Positions 24,396 through 36,078 of a DNA stretch of 64,000 nucleotides are shown here, in pieces. Position numbers and translations under genes: made by a program. Location: positions 419,243,162 through 419,307,161 of the forward strand of contig CM077675.1 in assembly GCA_039707655.1 (NCBI GenBank), given 5' to 3'. Positions within the stretch are counted from its first letter, which is position 1. Each line of letters opens with the position of its first letter. Source of the stretch: Elymus sibiricus (lineage: Eukaryota; Streptophyta; Magnoliopsida; Poales; Poaceae). Below the pieces are notes generated by a model, which was given only the letters and a program-made list of their open reading frames with translations, did not search any database and was not told the DNA's origin.

Positions 24396-24954
24396 TCCCC
24401 CACCAGATCCCAGAGGCACACAAAATTTGCCTTTTGGTTCTAAAACACTGTTTTATATACCGGTACTGCAGTGGAGACTGTTAAGTTGAACTTCCACCTA
24501 GAACTCTATGCTGCACTAGTAAGCAACTTGAACAGTGGACTGGGCCTTGAACTGCAAGTTTTCTGCGAATCTAGCTTCACACAAAGCCTTGACCGATACT
24601 GGGCTACCGTGGGTCTTCCCCGCGGGTGGAGCTTATGCGTCATACTCCGAGACCTTTCATGAGTTTATTAGAGAGAACCCTACTCTCATAGATTGCGACG
24701 TTTAACAATCAGACTCATATAGGTGTGTTCTTCAAAAGATGTTCTGCAGGACAACATCTCTGCTTCAATGAGCCACTTAGAACACATTAAGATATACATC
24801 AACCTGCCATGCAGATTTAGGAGAGTATTGCATCTTCATGGAGTGGTATTGTTAACAGTAAGGATACTCTCCTCTCAGTTGACCAACAGCTTGTCTTCCA
24901 CATCTAATTCACGGGATCTCCGATCACAAAGAATAGGTTACCACTGTGAACAAC

Positions 24955-27149
24955 TCATATTGTGGGTCTCATACCCATCTCCCTCGATGCATTATCTATC
25001 ACATTACGTGATAGACCCTTAGTAAAAGGATCTGCCAGATTTTTAGACGTTTGGATATAATCCAATGCAATAACTCCGGAGTTTCTCATTTTTCTGACAG
25101 ACTTTAACCTTCTCTGAACGTGTCTTGATGACTTCATGTTATCCTTTGAGCTGCTCACTTTCGTGATCACAGTTTGATTGTCGCAGTTCATAAGGATACC
25201 CGGTACAGGTTTCTCAACAACCGGCAAGTCATTCAAGAGCCGACGAAGCCAATCTGCTTCAACCGTAGCTGTATCTAGTGCTGTGAGTTATGCTTCCATT
25301 GTTGACCTCGTTAAGATGGTCTGCTTGCAAGACTTCCAAGAAACAGCGCCACCTCCATGAGTGAATACATATCCGCTCGTGGCCTTTATCTCATCAGCAT
25401 CAGAGATCCAGTTTGAGTCACTATACCCTTCAAGCACCTTTGGGTGCCCAGTGTAGTGAATTCCATAATTCGCAGTGCCTTTCAAATAACGCAAAACTCT
25501 CTCTAGAGCTTTCCAATGCACATCTCCTGGTTTTGAGACAAATCGGCTCAGTTTGCTAACAGCAAAAGAGATGTCAGGTCTTGTAGCACTGGTTAAATAC
25601 ATAAGCAAGACAATAATCTGAGAATATTTCAATTGGTCTCTAGCAATTCTTCGATTCTTTCGAAGAAACACACCAGCATCATATGGTGTTGGAGAGGGCT
25701 TGCAGTCACTATAGCCAAAGCGACTCAAGATCTTTTCCACATAGTGAGATTGAAGTAATGTAATCCCACCATCATCGTCTCTCAACAACTTGATGTTCAG
25801 AATGACATCAGCCACTCCTAAATCCTTCATTTCAAAGCAAAGAGATAGGAAATCCTTGACCTCCTTAATAACCTTCAGATTTGTTCCGAAAATCAGTATG
25901 TCATCAACATACAAGCAAAGGATAACTCCCTCGCCCCCACTATGGCGATAGTACACACATTTATCAGCTTCGTTTACAGCAAATCCTGCGGCTGTTAAAG
26001 TTCTTTCAAACTTCTCATGCCACTGCTTGGGTGCTTGCTTAAGTCCATACAAAGACTTCCGCAACTTGCACACTTTCCCTTCCTGACCATCTACTACAAA
26101 CCCATCTGGTTGTTCCATATAAATTTCCTCTTCTAACTCTCCATTTAGGAAAGCAGTCTTAACATCCATTTGATGAACGAGAAGACCATGTGAGGCAGCA
26201 AGTGAAAGTAGTACTCGAATAGTGGTTAGTCGAGCCACAGGTGAGTAAGTATCAAAGAAGTCTTCACCTTCCTTTTGGGTATAACCCTTAGCCCCGAGCC
26301 GAGCCTTGTACTTCTCAATAGTACCATCAGGCCTAAGTTTCTTCTTGAACACCCATTTGCACCCTATAGGTTTGCACCCATAAGGTCGATCAGTTATCTC
26401 CCAAGTTTCATTTGCCAAGATGGAATCCATCTCACTACGGACCGCTTCCTTCCAGTAGTCAGCATCTTCAGAAGCATAGGCCTCTGAAATAGAACTGGGA
26501 GTGTCATCTATGAGATACACAAGAAAATCATCACCAAAAGACTTTGCAGTCCTCTGTCTCTTGCTCCTAGTAGGAACTTCATTGTTCTCCTTCACAGGAT
26601 TTTCAAAGTGTTCCATCGAAATGACAGGTTCAGTAATTGTAACTGTTTCCTGAGTCGATGAACTAGGCATCTCCTGATTAGATGAGGTAGCCATATCCTT
26701 CATGGGAAAGATATCTTCAAAGAAAGTTGCATCATTCGACTCCATGATCGTACCGACATGCATGTCAGGTACCTCAGATTTCATAACCAAAAATCTATAA
26801 CCAATGCTATGAAAAGCATATCCCAAGAAAACACAATCCACAGTCTTCGGTCCAAGCTTCCGCTTCTTTGGAATTGGCACATTGACTTTCGCCAAACAAC
26901 CCCAGGTTCGTAGATAAGAGAGCTTCAACCTTTTCTTTTCCCATTCCTCGAATGGAGTTATCTCTTTGTTCTTTGTGGGAACTCGGTTTAGGACATGACA
27001 TGCAGTCAATATCGCCTCCCCCCACCATACCTTGGAGAGACCCGATGTGTCTAACATGGCGTTAACCAAATCAGTTAGAGTACGGTTCTTTCTTTCGGCC
27101 ACCCCATTTGACTGAGGTGAATAGGGAGGCGTCCTCTCATGGATTATAC
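24955..27149 (-). pseudogene. C-terminal integrase, reverse transcriptase and RNase H of the minus-strand Copia element
   Basis: Continuation of the frame that ends at 36083; the shared 5-bp duplication lets the two halves join in frame. It begins in integrase (ERTPPYSPQSNGVAERKNRT). It runs through the reverse transcriptase (WVFKKKLRPDG, MDVKTAFLNGELEE, and LCLYVDDILIFG near 25905) to RNase H (GYVFTHGGGAVSWKS). One in-frame TAA at 25288-25290 replaces the usual Glu of STMEAE. The frame then stays open to 24955 (LADPFTKGLSRNVI). Apart from the insertion and this stop I saw no other break. Confidence 0.92.
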
Positions 27150-28295
27150 TGTTGGAAATATGCCCTAGAGGCAATAATAAATTGGTTATTATTATATTTC
27201 CTTGTTCATGATAATCGTTTATTATCCATGCTATAATTGTATTGATTGGAAACTCAAATACATGTGTGGGTACATAGACAACACTGTGTCCCTAGTATGC
27301 CTCTAGTTGACTAGCTCGTTGATCAAAGATGGTTAAGGTTTCCTAGCCATTGACATGAGATGTCATTTGATAACGGGATCACATCATTAGGAGAATGATG
27401 TGATGGACAAGACCCAAACTGTAAACGTAGCATTTGATCGTGTCAGTTTATTGCTATTGTTTTCTGCATGTCAAGTATCTGTTCCTTTAACCATGAGATC
27501 ATGCAACTCACTGACACCGGAGGAATACCTTGTGTGTATCAAACGTCGCAACGTAACTGGGTGACTATAAAGGTGCTCTACAGGTATCTCCGAGGGTGTC
27601 TGTTGGGTTGGCATGGATCAAGACTGGGATTTGTTACTCCGTGTGACGGAGAGGTATCTCAGGGCCCACTCGGTAATACAACATCACATTGAGCCTTGCA
27701 AGCAAAGTGACTAAAGAGTTAGCCACATGATCTTGTATTACGGAACGAGTAAAGAGACTTGCCGGTAACGAGATTGAACTAGGTATAGTGATACCGACGA
27801 TCGAATCTCGGGCAAGTAACATACCGAAGAACAAAGGGAACAGCATACGGGATTAACTGAATCCTTGACATAGAGGTTCGACCGATAAAAGATCTTCGTA
27901 GAATATGTAGGAGCCAATATGGGCATCCAGGTCCCGCTATTGGTTATTGGCCGTAGAGGTGTCTCGGTCATGTCTACATAGTTCTCGAACCCGCAGGGTC
28001 TACACACTTAAACGTTTGGTGACGATTAGTATAGTTGAGTTATTATGTTGGTGACCGAAGGTTGTTCGGAGTCCCGGATAAGATCCCGGACATGACGAGG
28101 ATCTCCGGAATAGTCCGGAGGTAAAGATTGATATATGTGATAATAGTGTTTTGATCTCCGGAAGAGTTCCGGAGTTCACCGGAATGGGTTCCGGATGTTT
28201 ACCGAAGTGTTCGGGTGCAGCAACACTTTATATGGGCCAAAGGGATAAAGCCCACGAGGTATTGGAAAGTGCAAAAAGTAGTTTTGCTGCCGCGT

Positions 28296-28411
28296 AAGCG
28301 GTACTACCGTTTTGTGAAGCGGTACTACCGCCCAAGCGGTACTACCGCTTGTGTGAAGCGGTACTACCGCTTGTGTTAAGCGGTACTACCGCTTGTGCGC
28401 GGTACTGCAGG
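28296..28411 (+). repeat. Palindromic 13-mer cluster in the LTR
   Basis: Five near copies of AAGCGGTACTACCGC(TT), with spacers such as GTGTG and GTGTT, then a shortened sixth copy. GCGGTA and TACCGC are inverted repeats, so each unit is a near palindrome. The same cluster lies at 35395-35510 in the 3' LTR. It sits about 100 bp upstream of the TATA box, a position suited to regulation, though no such role is shown. Confidence 0.85.
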
Positions 28412-28513
28412 GATCCGAGTTGGACTCTTTCCCTGCGGGCCAAACCGACCTTGTGCGGGCAAAACCGACCTGGAGGAGGCTTTTACTCCAAGTTTAGACC
28501 CCAAGGCTCAACA

Positions 28514-28521
28514 TATAAATA
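28514..28521 (+). promoter_or_regulatory. TATA box of the Angela-type LTR promoter
   Basis: TATAAATA in a CATATAAATAGAGG context within the 5' LTR; the 3' LTR copy lies at 35613-35620. It is the only clear core-promoter match upstream of the leader and Gag-Pol frame. Confidence 0.7.
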
Positions 28522-28980
28522 GAGGGGCAGGGCTAGCACACGGGACACATCAAGATTTCCCCAAGCCGTGTGCGGCAACCCTAACCCTCTAGTTCCTCCG
28601 TCATAATCTCCGTAGTGCTTGGCGAAGCCCTGCAGAGATTGTTCCTCACCACCATCACCACGCCGTCGTGCTGCTGGAACTCAACCACTACTTCACCATC
28701 GCTCGCTGGATCGAGGAGGTGAAGGCGTCATCAAGCCGTACGTGTGTTGAATGCGGAGGTGCCGTCCGTTCGGCGCTAGTTCGTGATCGGATCGAGGGAC
28801 GACTTGAGATTTGGATCGCGGAGACGTTCGACTACATCAACCGCGTTTCTTAAACGCTTCCGCTTAGCGATCTACAAGGGTATGTAGATTTACTCTCCCT
28901 CTCGTAGATGCTCATCACCATGGATAGATCTTGTGTGTGCGTAGGAAATTTTTTGTTTCCCATGCAACGTTCCCCAACAG

Positions 28981-28997
28981 TGGCATCATGAGCCAGG
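28981..28997 (+). promoter_or_regulatory. Primer binding site for initiator Met-tRNA
   Basis: TGGCATCATGAGCCAGG begins two bases after the 5' LTR. It matches the plant initiator-Met primer site TGGTATCAGAGCCAGG except for one substitution and one extra T. It should prime minus-strand DNA synthesis. Confidence 0.75.
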
Positions 28998-30214
28998 TCT
29001 ATGCGTAGATGAGATCTCGAGTAGAACACAAACGAGTTGTGGGCGTGGGTGTATACATATTGCTTGCCGTTACTAGTTGATATTTGATTCGGCGGTACTG
29101 TGAGATGAAGCGGCCCGGACCGACATTACGCGTACACTTACGCGAGACAGGTTCCTTCAACTGACATGTAACTTCGTTGCATAAAGATGGCTAGCGGGTG
29201 TCTGTCTCTCTCACTTTAGTTGAATCGATTTCAATGAAGAGGGTTCTTTTAGAAGATCAAAAAACAATCACTACACCACGTTGTGGTTTTGCGTAGGTAA
29301 GAACGGTTCTTGCAAACCCGTAGCAGCCACGTAAAATTTGCAACAACAATTAGAGGACGTCTAACTTGTTTTTGCAGGGTATGATGTGATATGATATGGC
29401 CAATTACATGATGAGATATATGTGATGTATGAGATGATCATGTTTTGTATAGAATATCACGATTTGCATGTCGATGAGTACGGCAACTGGCAGGAGCCAT
29501 AGAGTTGTCTTTAATTATTGTATGACCTGCGTGTCAATCATTAAGCGCTATGTAAGTCGGCGCGACAACCTTATGGCGACACGTTGATGGAGATCAAGAT
29601 GATGGAGATCATGGTGTCATGCCGGTGACGATGGAGATCATGCCGGTGCTTTGGAGATGGAGATCAAAAGCACAAGTTCATGGCCATATCATGTCACTTA
29701 TGATTTGCATGTGATGTTAATCCTTTTATGCATCTTATTTTGCTTAGGACGACGGTAGCATTATAAGGTGATCCCTCACTTAAATTTCAAGATAAATTGT
29801 GTTCTCCCCAAGTGTGCACCGTTGCGAAAGTTCGTCGTTTCGAGACACGCCGTGATGATCGGGTGTGATAGACTCTACGTTCACATACAACGGGTGTAAG
29901 CCATGTTGCACGTGCGGAAACACTCGGGTTAAACTTGACGAGCCTAGCATGTACAGACATGGCCTCGGAACACAAGAGACCGAAAGGTCGAACATGAGTC
30001 ATATAGTAGATATGATCAACATGAAGATGTTCACCATTGAAACCACCTCAACTCACGTGATGATCGGACTTGAGTTGGTGGATTTGGATCATGTTACACT
30101 CGAATGACCGGAGGGATGTCAATTTGAGTGGGAGTTTTTAAGTAATATGATTAATTAAACTCATTATCTTGAACATTAGTCTAAGTTGTCTTTGCTATAT
30201 TTATGTTGTAGATC
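28998..30214 (+). other. Untranslated leader of the Angela-type element
   Basis: A 1.2 kb leader between the primer site and the Gag-Pol ATG, with several short upstream open frames and no domain. A long leader with upstream ATGs is usual in the BARE/Angela group. Confidence 0.7.
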
Positions 30215-33200
30215 ATGGCTCGCGCAGTAGCACCCCTGAATTTTAATGCGTTCCTAGAGAAAGCTAAGTTGAAAGATGATGGGAGTAACTTTGTGGACTG
30301 GGCCCGTAATCTAAGGATTATCCTTACGGCTTCCCAGAAGGCTTGTGTCCTTAATGCACCGCTTGGTGATCCACCCGCTCCAGTTGAGTCTCTAGACGTT
30401 GTGAACGCCTGGCAGGCTCGTTCTGATGATTACTCAATAGTTCAATGTGCATTATTGTATGGCTTAGAACCGGGACTTCAAAGACGTTTTGAACGTCATG
30501 GAGCATATGAGATGTTCCAGGAGTTGAAGTTTATCTTTCAGAAGAATGCCCGGATCGAGAGATATGAGATCTCCGATAAGTTCTATGCTTGCAAGATGGA
30601 GGAGAACGGGTCTATCAGTGATCACGTGCTCAGAATGTCTGGGTACTCCACCCGTCTGGCTGAGTTAGGGATGCCCCTTCCGCCAGAGGCTATCACTGAC
30701 AGAGTTCTTCAATCATTGCCACCTAGCTACAAGAGCTTCGTGTTGAACTATAACATGCACGGGATGAACAAGTCAGTCGCCGAGCTGTTTGCGATGCTGA
30801 AAGTCGCTGAGTCTGAAATTCAGAAGGAGCATCAAGTGTTGATGGTCAATAAAACCACTAGTTTCAAGAAAAATGGCAAGGGTAAGAAGGGTAACTCCAA
30901 GAAGAGTGGCAAAGCAGTTGCTCCTCTCGTGAAGAAACCCAAGGCTGGACCCAAACCAGAAACTGTGTGTTTTCATTGCAAGGGAACTGGACACTGGAAG
31001 CGGAATTGCCCCAAGTATTTGGCTGACAAGAAGGCGGCCAACAACAAACAAGGTATATATGATATACATGTTATTGATGTGTACCTTACCAACTCTCGTT
31101 GTAGTGCCTGGGTATTTGATACCGGTGCGGTTGCTCATATTTGCAACTCAAAACAGGAACTGCGGAATAGACGGAGGCTGTCAAAGGACGAAGTGACGAT
31201 GCGCGTGGGAAATGGTTCCAAGGTTGATGTGATCGCCGTCGGCACGCTCGCTCTTCGATTACCGTCGGGATTAGTGATGAACCTAAATAAGTGTTATTTG
31301 GTGCCTGCGTTAAGCATGAACATTATATCTGGATCTTGTTTATTGCGAGACGGTTACTCATTTAAATCAGAGAATAATGGTTGTTCTATTTATATGAGTA
31401 ATATCTTTTATGGTCATGCACCCGATGTGAGGGGTTTATTCTTATTGAATCTCGATAGTAATGATACACATGTTCATAACATTGATGCCAAAAGATGTAG
31501 AATTGATAATGATAAGACCACTTTCTTGTGGCACTGCCGTTTAGGTCATATTGGCGTAAAACGCATGAGGAAGCTCCATGCTGATGGACTTTTGGAGTCA
31601 CTTGATTTTGAATCACTTGACACATGTGAGCCATGCCTCATGGGCAAGATGACTAAAACGCCGTTCTCTGGAACAATGGAACGGGCAAGTGACTTATTGG
31701 AAATCATACATACTGATGTGTGTGGTCCGATGAGTATTGAGGCGCGCGGTGGTTATCGTTATTTTCTCACCTTCACTGATGACTTAAGTAGATATGGGTA
31801 TATTTACTTAATGAAACACAAGTCTGAAACATTTGAAAAGTTCAAACAATTTCAGAGTGAAGTTGAGAATCATCGTAACAAGAAAATTAAATTCCTGCGA
31901 TCTGATCGAGGAGGAGAATATCTGAGTTATGAGTTTGGCAGTCACTTAAGACAGTGTGGAATTGTTTCACAATTGACACCACCTGGAACACCACAGCGTA
32001 ATGGTGTGTCCGAACGTCGTAATCGAACCTTATTGGATATGGTGCGATCTATGATGTCTCTTGCCGATTTGCCACTATCGTTTTGGGGTTATGCATTAGA
32101 GACAGCTGCATTCACTTTAAATAGGGCACCATCGAAATCCGTTGAGACGACGCCATATGAACTTTGGTTTGGCAAGAAGCCAAAGATGTCGTTTCTTAAA
32201 GTTTGGGGATGTGATGCTTATGTCAAAAAGCTTCAGCCTGAAAAGCTGGAACCCAAAGCGGAGAAATGCGTCTTCATAGGATACCCAAAAGAGACAGTTG
32301 GGTATACCTTCTACCTCAGATCCAAAGGCAAAGTGTTTGTCGCTAAAAACGGAACATTTCTTGAGAAAGAGTTTCTCTCGAAAGAATTGAGTGGGAGGAA
32401 GATAGAACTTGATGAGGTTGTTGAACCTTTACTTCAACCTGAGAGTAGCGCAGCGCAGAAAGTTGTTTCTGTGGAGCCTACATTAGCTGAAGAGGAAGTT
32501 AATGATGATGATCATGAAGCTTTGGATCAAGTTGCTATCGAACCTCGTAGGTCGACAAGGACGCGTACTGCTCCCGAGTGGTACGGCAACCCTGTCTTAG
32601 AGGTCATGTTGTTAGACAACGATGAACCTACGAGCTATGGAGAAGCGATGATGGGCTCGGATTCCGAGAAGTGGTTAGAGGCCATGAAATCCGAGATGGG
32701 ATCCATGTATGAAAACAAAGTCTGGACTTTGGAAGTATTACCTGAAGGGCGTAAGGCCATTCAGAACAAATGGATCTTTAAGAGGAAGACGGACGCGGAC
32801 GGTAATGTCACCGTCTATAAAGCTCGACTTGTGACAAAGGGTTTTTCACAAGTTCAAGGAGTTGACTACGATGAGACCTTCTCACCCGTAGCGATGCTTA
32901 AGTCCGTCAGAATCATGTTAGCAATAGCTGCCTTTTTCGATTATGAAATTTGGCAGATGGATGTCAAAACAGCGTTCCTTAACGGTTACCTTAAGGAAGA
33001 GTTGTATATGATGCAACCAGAAGGTTTTGTCGATCCAGAGAATGCTGACAAAGTTTGCAAACTCCAGCGATCCATTTATGGACTGGTGCAAGCATCTCGG
33101 AGTTGGAATCTTCGTTTTGATGAGGTGATCAAAGCGTTCGAGTTTATACAAGTTTACGGAGAAGCTTGTATTTACAAGAAAGTGAGTGGGAGCTCTATAG

Positions 33201-34198
33201 CGTTTCTAATATTATATGTGGATGACATATTACTGATTGGAAACAATATAGAAATGCTGGAAAGCATAAAGGAATATTTGAACAAGAGTTTTTCAATGAA
33301 GGACCTAGGAGAAGCTGCTTTCATATTAGGCATCAAGATCTATAGAGATAGATCGAGACGTTTGATAGGACTTTCACAAAGCACATACCTTGACAAAGTT
33401 TTGAAGAAGTTCAAAATGGATCAGTCCAAGAAGGGGTTCTTGCCTGTATTGCAAGGTGTGAAGTTGAGTAAGACTCAATGCCCAGTGACTGCAGAAGATA
33501 GAGAAAAGATGAGTCTCATCCCCTATGCTTCGGCCATAGGCTCTATCATGTATGCAATGCTGTGCACAAGACCCGATGTCAGCCTTGCCATAAGTATGGT
33601 CGGAAGGTTTCAAAGTGATCCAGGAATGGAACACTGGACGGCGGTCAAGAATATCCTGAAGTACCTGAAAAGGACTAAGGACATGTTTCTCGTTTATGGA
33701 GGTGATCAAGAGCTCGTCGTAAAGGGTTACGTCGATGCAAGCTTTGACACTGATCCGGATGACTCAAAGTCGCAAACCGGATACGTATTTATTCTAAATG
33801 GGGGTGCGGTTAGCTGGTGCAGTTCCAAGCAAAGCGTGGTAGCAGATTCTACATGCGAAGCGGAGTACATCGCTGCCTCAGAGGCGGCGAAGGAAGGTGT
33901 CTGGATGAAGGAGTTCATGACAGATCTTGGAGTAGTGCCTAGTGCACTTAACCCAATGACTCTGTTTTGTGATAATACTGGTGCCATTGCTCTAGCCAAG
34001 GAACCAAGATTTCACAAGAGGACCAGACACATAAAGCGACGTTTCAATTCCATCCGCGATTACATCAAGGAGGACGACATAAATATTTGCAAAGTACACA
34101 CGGATCTAAATGTTGCAGATCCGATGACTAAACCTCTTCCAAGGGCTAAACATGAACAACACCAGAACTGCATGGGTGTTCGATTCATTACAATGTAA
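30215..34198 (+). CDS. Intact Gag-Pol polyprotein of the Angela-type element (1327 aa)
   Basis: One uninterrupted frame codes for all functions of a Copia element. Gag occupies about residues 1-230. A CCHC nucleic-acid knuckle (CFHCKGTGHWKRNC) lies at about 251-264. The aspartic protease motif WVFDTGA lies near 301. The integrase zinc region (WHCRLGH...CEPC) starts near 438, followed by the core with DVCGP near 500 and SDRGGEY. Reverse transcriptase follows from about 840 (WIFKRKTDADG, MDVKTAFLNGYLKEE, and LYVDDILLIG near 1000). RNase H follows from about 1170 (GYVDASFDTDPDD, then CEAEYIAASEAAKE). The frame ends RFITM shortly before the polypurine tract AAGTGGGAGAC. No missing catalytic motif or frameshift was seen. 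Products would form virus-like particles and integrate the cDNA copy. Confidence 0.96.
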   Translation: MARAVAPLNFNAFLEKAKLKDDGSNFVDWARNLRIILTASQKACVLNAPLGDPPAPVESLDVVNAWQARSDDYSIVQCALLYGLEPGLQRRFERHGAYEMFQELKFIFQKNARIERYEISDKFYACKMEENGSISDHVLRMSGYSTRLAELGMPLPPEAITDRVLQSLPPSYKSFVLNYNMHGMNKSVAELFAMLKVAESEIQKEHQVLMVNKTTSFKKNGKGKKGNSKKSGKAVAPLVKKPKAGPKPETVCFHCKGTGHWKRNCPKYLADKKAANNKQGIYDIHVIDVYLTNSRCSAWVFDTGAVAHICNSKQELRNRRRLSKDEVTMRVGNGSKVDVIAVGTLALRLPSGLVMNLNKCYLVPALSMNIISGSCLLRDGYSFKSENNGCSIYMSNIFYGHAPDVRGLFLLNLDSNDTHVHNIDAKRCRIDNDKTTFLWHCRLGHIGVKRMRKLHADGLLESLDFESLDTCEPCLMGKMTKTPFSGTMERASDLLEIIHTDVCGPMSIEARGGYRYFLTFTDDLSRYGYIYLMKHKSETFEKFKQFQSEVENHRNKKIKFLRSDRGGEYLSYEFGSHLRQCGIVSQLTPPGTPQRNGVSERRNRTLLDMVRSMMSLADLPLSFWGYALETAAFTLNRAPSKSVETTPYELWFGKKPKMSFLKVWGCDAYVKKLQPEKLEPKAEKCVFIGYPKETVGYTFYLRSKGKVFVAKNGTFLEKEFLSKELSGRKIELDEVVEPLLQPESSAAQKVVSVEPTLAEEEVNDDDHEALDQVAIEPRRSTRTRTAPEWYGNPVLEVMLLDNDEPTSYGEAMMGSDSEKWLEAMKSEMGSMYENKVWTLEVLPEGRKAIQNKWIFKRKTDADGNVTVYKARLVTKGFSQVQGVDYDETFSPVAMLKSVRIMLAIAAFFDYEIWQMDVKTAFLNGYLKEELYMMQPEGFVDPENADKVCKLQRSIYGLVQASRSWNLRFDEVIKAFEFIQVYGEACIYKKVSGSSIAFLILYVDDILLIGNNIEMLESIKEYLNKSFSMKDLGEAAFILGIKIYRDRSRRLIGLSQSTYLDKVLKKFKMDQSKKGFLPVLQGVKLSKTQCPVTAEDREKMSLIPYASAIGSIMYAMLCTRPDVSLAISMVGRFQSDPGMEHWTAVKNILKYLKRTKDMFLVYGGDQELVVKGYVDASFDTDPDDSKSQTGYVFILNGGAVSWCSSKQSVVADSTCEAEYIAASEAAKEGVWMKEFMTDLGVVPSALNPMTLFCDNTGAIALAKEPRFHKRTRHIKRRFNSIRDYIKEDDINICKVHTDLNVADPMTKPLPRAKHEQHQNCMGVRFITM

Positions 34199-34248
34199 AT
34201 CACATAGTGATGTGAACTAGATTATTGACTCCAGTGCAAGTGGGAGAC

Positions 34249-36078
34249 TGTTGGAAATATGCCCTAGAGGCAATAATAAATTGGTTATTATTATATTTCC
34301 TTGTTCATGATAATCGTTTATTATCCATGCTATAATTGTATTGATTGGAAACTCAAATACATGTGTGGGTACATAGACAACACTGTGTCCCTAGTATGCC
34401 TCTAGTTGACTAGCTCGTTGATCAAAGATGGTTAAGGTTTCCTAGCCATTGACATGAGATGTCATTTGATAACGGGATCACATCATTAGGAGAATGATGT
34501 GATGGACAAGACCCAAACTGTAAACGTAGCATTTGATCGTGTCAGTTTATTGCTATTGTTTTCTGCATGTCAAGTATCTGTTCCTTTGACCATGAGATCA
34601 TGCAACTCACTGACACCGGAGGAATACCTTGTGTGTATCAAACGTCGCAACGTAACTGGGTGACTATAAAGGTGCTCTACAGGTATCTCCGAGGGTGTCT
34701 GTTGGGTTGGCATGGATCAAGACTGGGATTTGTTACTCCGTGTGACGGAGAGGTATCTCAGGGCCCACTCGGTAATACAACATCACATTGAGCCTTGCAA
34801 GCAAAGTGACTAAAGAGTTAGCCACAGGATCTTGTATTACGGAACGAGTAAAGAGACTTGCCGGTAACGAGATTGAACTAGGTATAGTGATACCGACGAT
34901 CGAATCTCGGGCAAGTAACATACCGAAGAACAAAGGGAACAGCATACGGGATTAACTGAATCCTTGACATAGAGGTTCGACCGATAAAAGATCTTCGTAG
35001 AATATGTAGGAGCCAATATGGGCATCCAGGTCCCGCTATTGGTTATTGGCCGTAGAGGTGTCTCGGTCATGTCTACATAGTTCTCGAACCCGCAGGGTCT
35101 ACACACTTAAACGTTTGGTGACGATTAGTATAGTTGAGTTATTATGTTGGTGACCGAAGGTTGTTCGGAGTCCCGGATAAGATCCCGGACATGACGAGGA
35201 TCTCCGGAATAGTCCGGAGGTAAAGATTGATATATGTGATAATAGTGTTTTGATCTCCGGAAGAGTTCCGGAGTTCACCGGAATGGGTTCCGGATGTTTA
35301 CCGAAGTGTTCGGGTGCAGCAACACTTTATATGGGCCAAAGGGATAAAGCCCACGAGGTATTGGAAAGTGCAAAAAGTAGTTTTGCTGCCGCGTAAGCGG
35401 TACTACCGTTTTGTGAAGCGGTACTACCGCCCAAGCGGTACTACCGCTTGTGTGAAGCGGTACTACCGCTTGTGTTAAGCGGTACTACCGCTTGTGCGCG
35501 GTACTGCAGGGATCCGAGTTGGACTCTTTCCCTGCGGGCCAAACCGACCTTGTGCGGGCAAAACCGACCTGGAGGAGGCTTTTACTCCAAGTTTAGACCC
35601 CAAGGCTCAACATATAAATAGAGGGGCAGGGCTAGCACACGGGACACATCAAGATTTCCCCAAGCCGTGTGCGGCAACCCTAACCCTCTAGTTCCTCCGT
35701 CATAATCTCCGTAGTGCTTGGCGAAGCCCTGCAGAGATTGTTCCTCACCACCATCACCACGCCGTCGTGCTGCTGGAACTCAACCACTACTTCACCATCG
35801 CTCGCTGGATCGAGGAGGTGAAGGCGTCATCAAGCCGTACGTGTGTTGAACGCGGAGGTGCCGTCCGTTCGGCGCTAGTTCGTGATCGGATCGAGGGACG
35901 ACTTGCGATTTGGATCGCGGAGACGTTCGACTACATCAACCGCGTTTCTTAAACGCTTCCGCTTAGCGATCTACAAGGGTATGTAGATTTACTCTCCCTC
36001 TCGTAGATGCTCATCACCATGGATAGATCTTGTGTGTGCGTAGGAAAATTTTTGTTTCCCATGCAACGTTCCCCAACA
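34249..36078 (+). repeat. 3' LTR of the Angela-type element
   Basis: Same length (1830 bp) as the 5' LTR. Differences noted by eye correspond to 27486 (A/G), 27725 (T/G), 28750 (T/C), 28805 (A/C) and 28947 (A/T) in the 5' copy, each approximate. It is preceded by the purine-rich AAGTGGGAGAC at about 34238-34248. Confidence 0.95.

Larger units (their letters stand above)
27150..28979 (+). repeat. 5' LTR of the Angela-type element
   Basis: TGTTGG...CCAACA termini. A TATAAATA box lies at 28514-28521. It carries a cluster of palindromic GCGGTACTACCGC repeats (about 28296-28411) that the two solo LTRs at 4450 and 9931 lack. Transcription should start about 30 bp after the TATA box. Confidence 0.95.
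27150..36078 (+). mobile_element. Complete Angela/WIS/BARE-type Copia retrotransposon (8929 bp)
   Basis: Two LTRs of 1830 bp each (27150-28979 and 34249-36078) flank an internal region with a primer site, a 1.2 kb leader and one long Gag-Pol frame. A perfect 5-bp duplication TATAC flanks it (27145-27149 and 36079-36083). By eye I found about five substitutions between the LTRs, so the insertion is young. All parts needed for retrotransposition appear present. The family is inferred from the TGTTGGAAATATGCCCTAGA start and the general LTR sequence. Confidence 0.95.

Noticed and set aside
27468..28853. Several 60-90 residue frames repeated at 34567-35952
   Set aside because: They are inside the Angela LTRs and have no known role.
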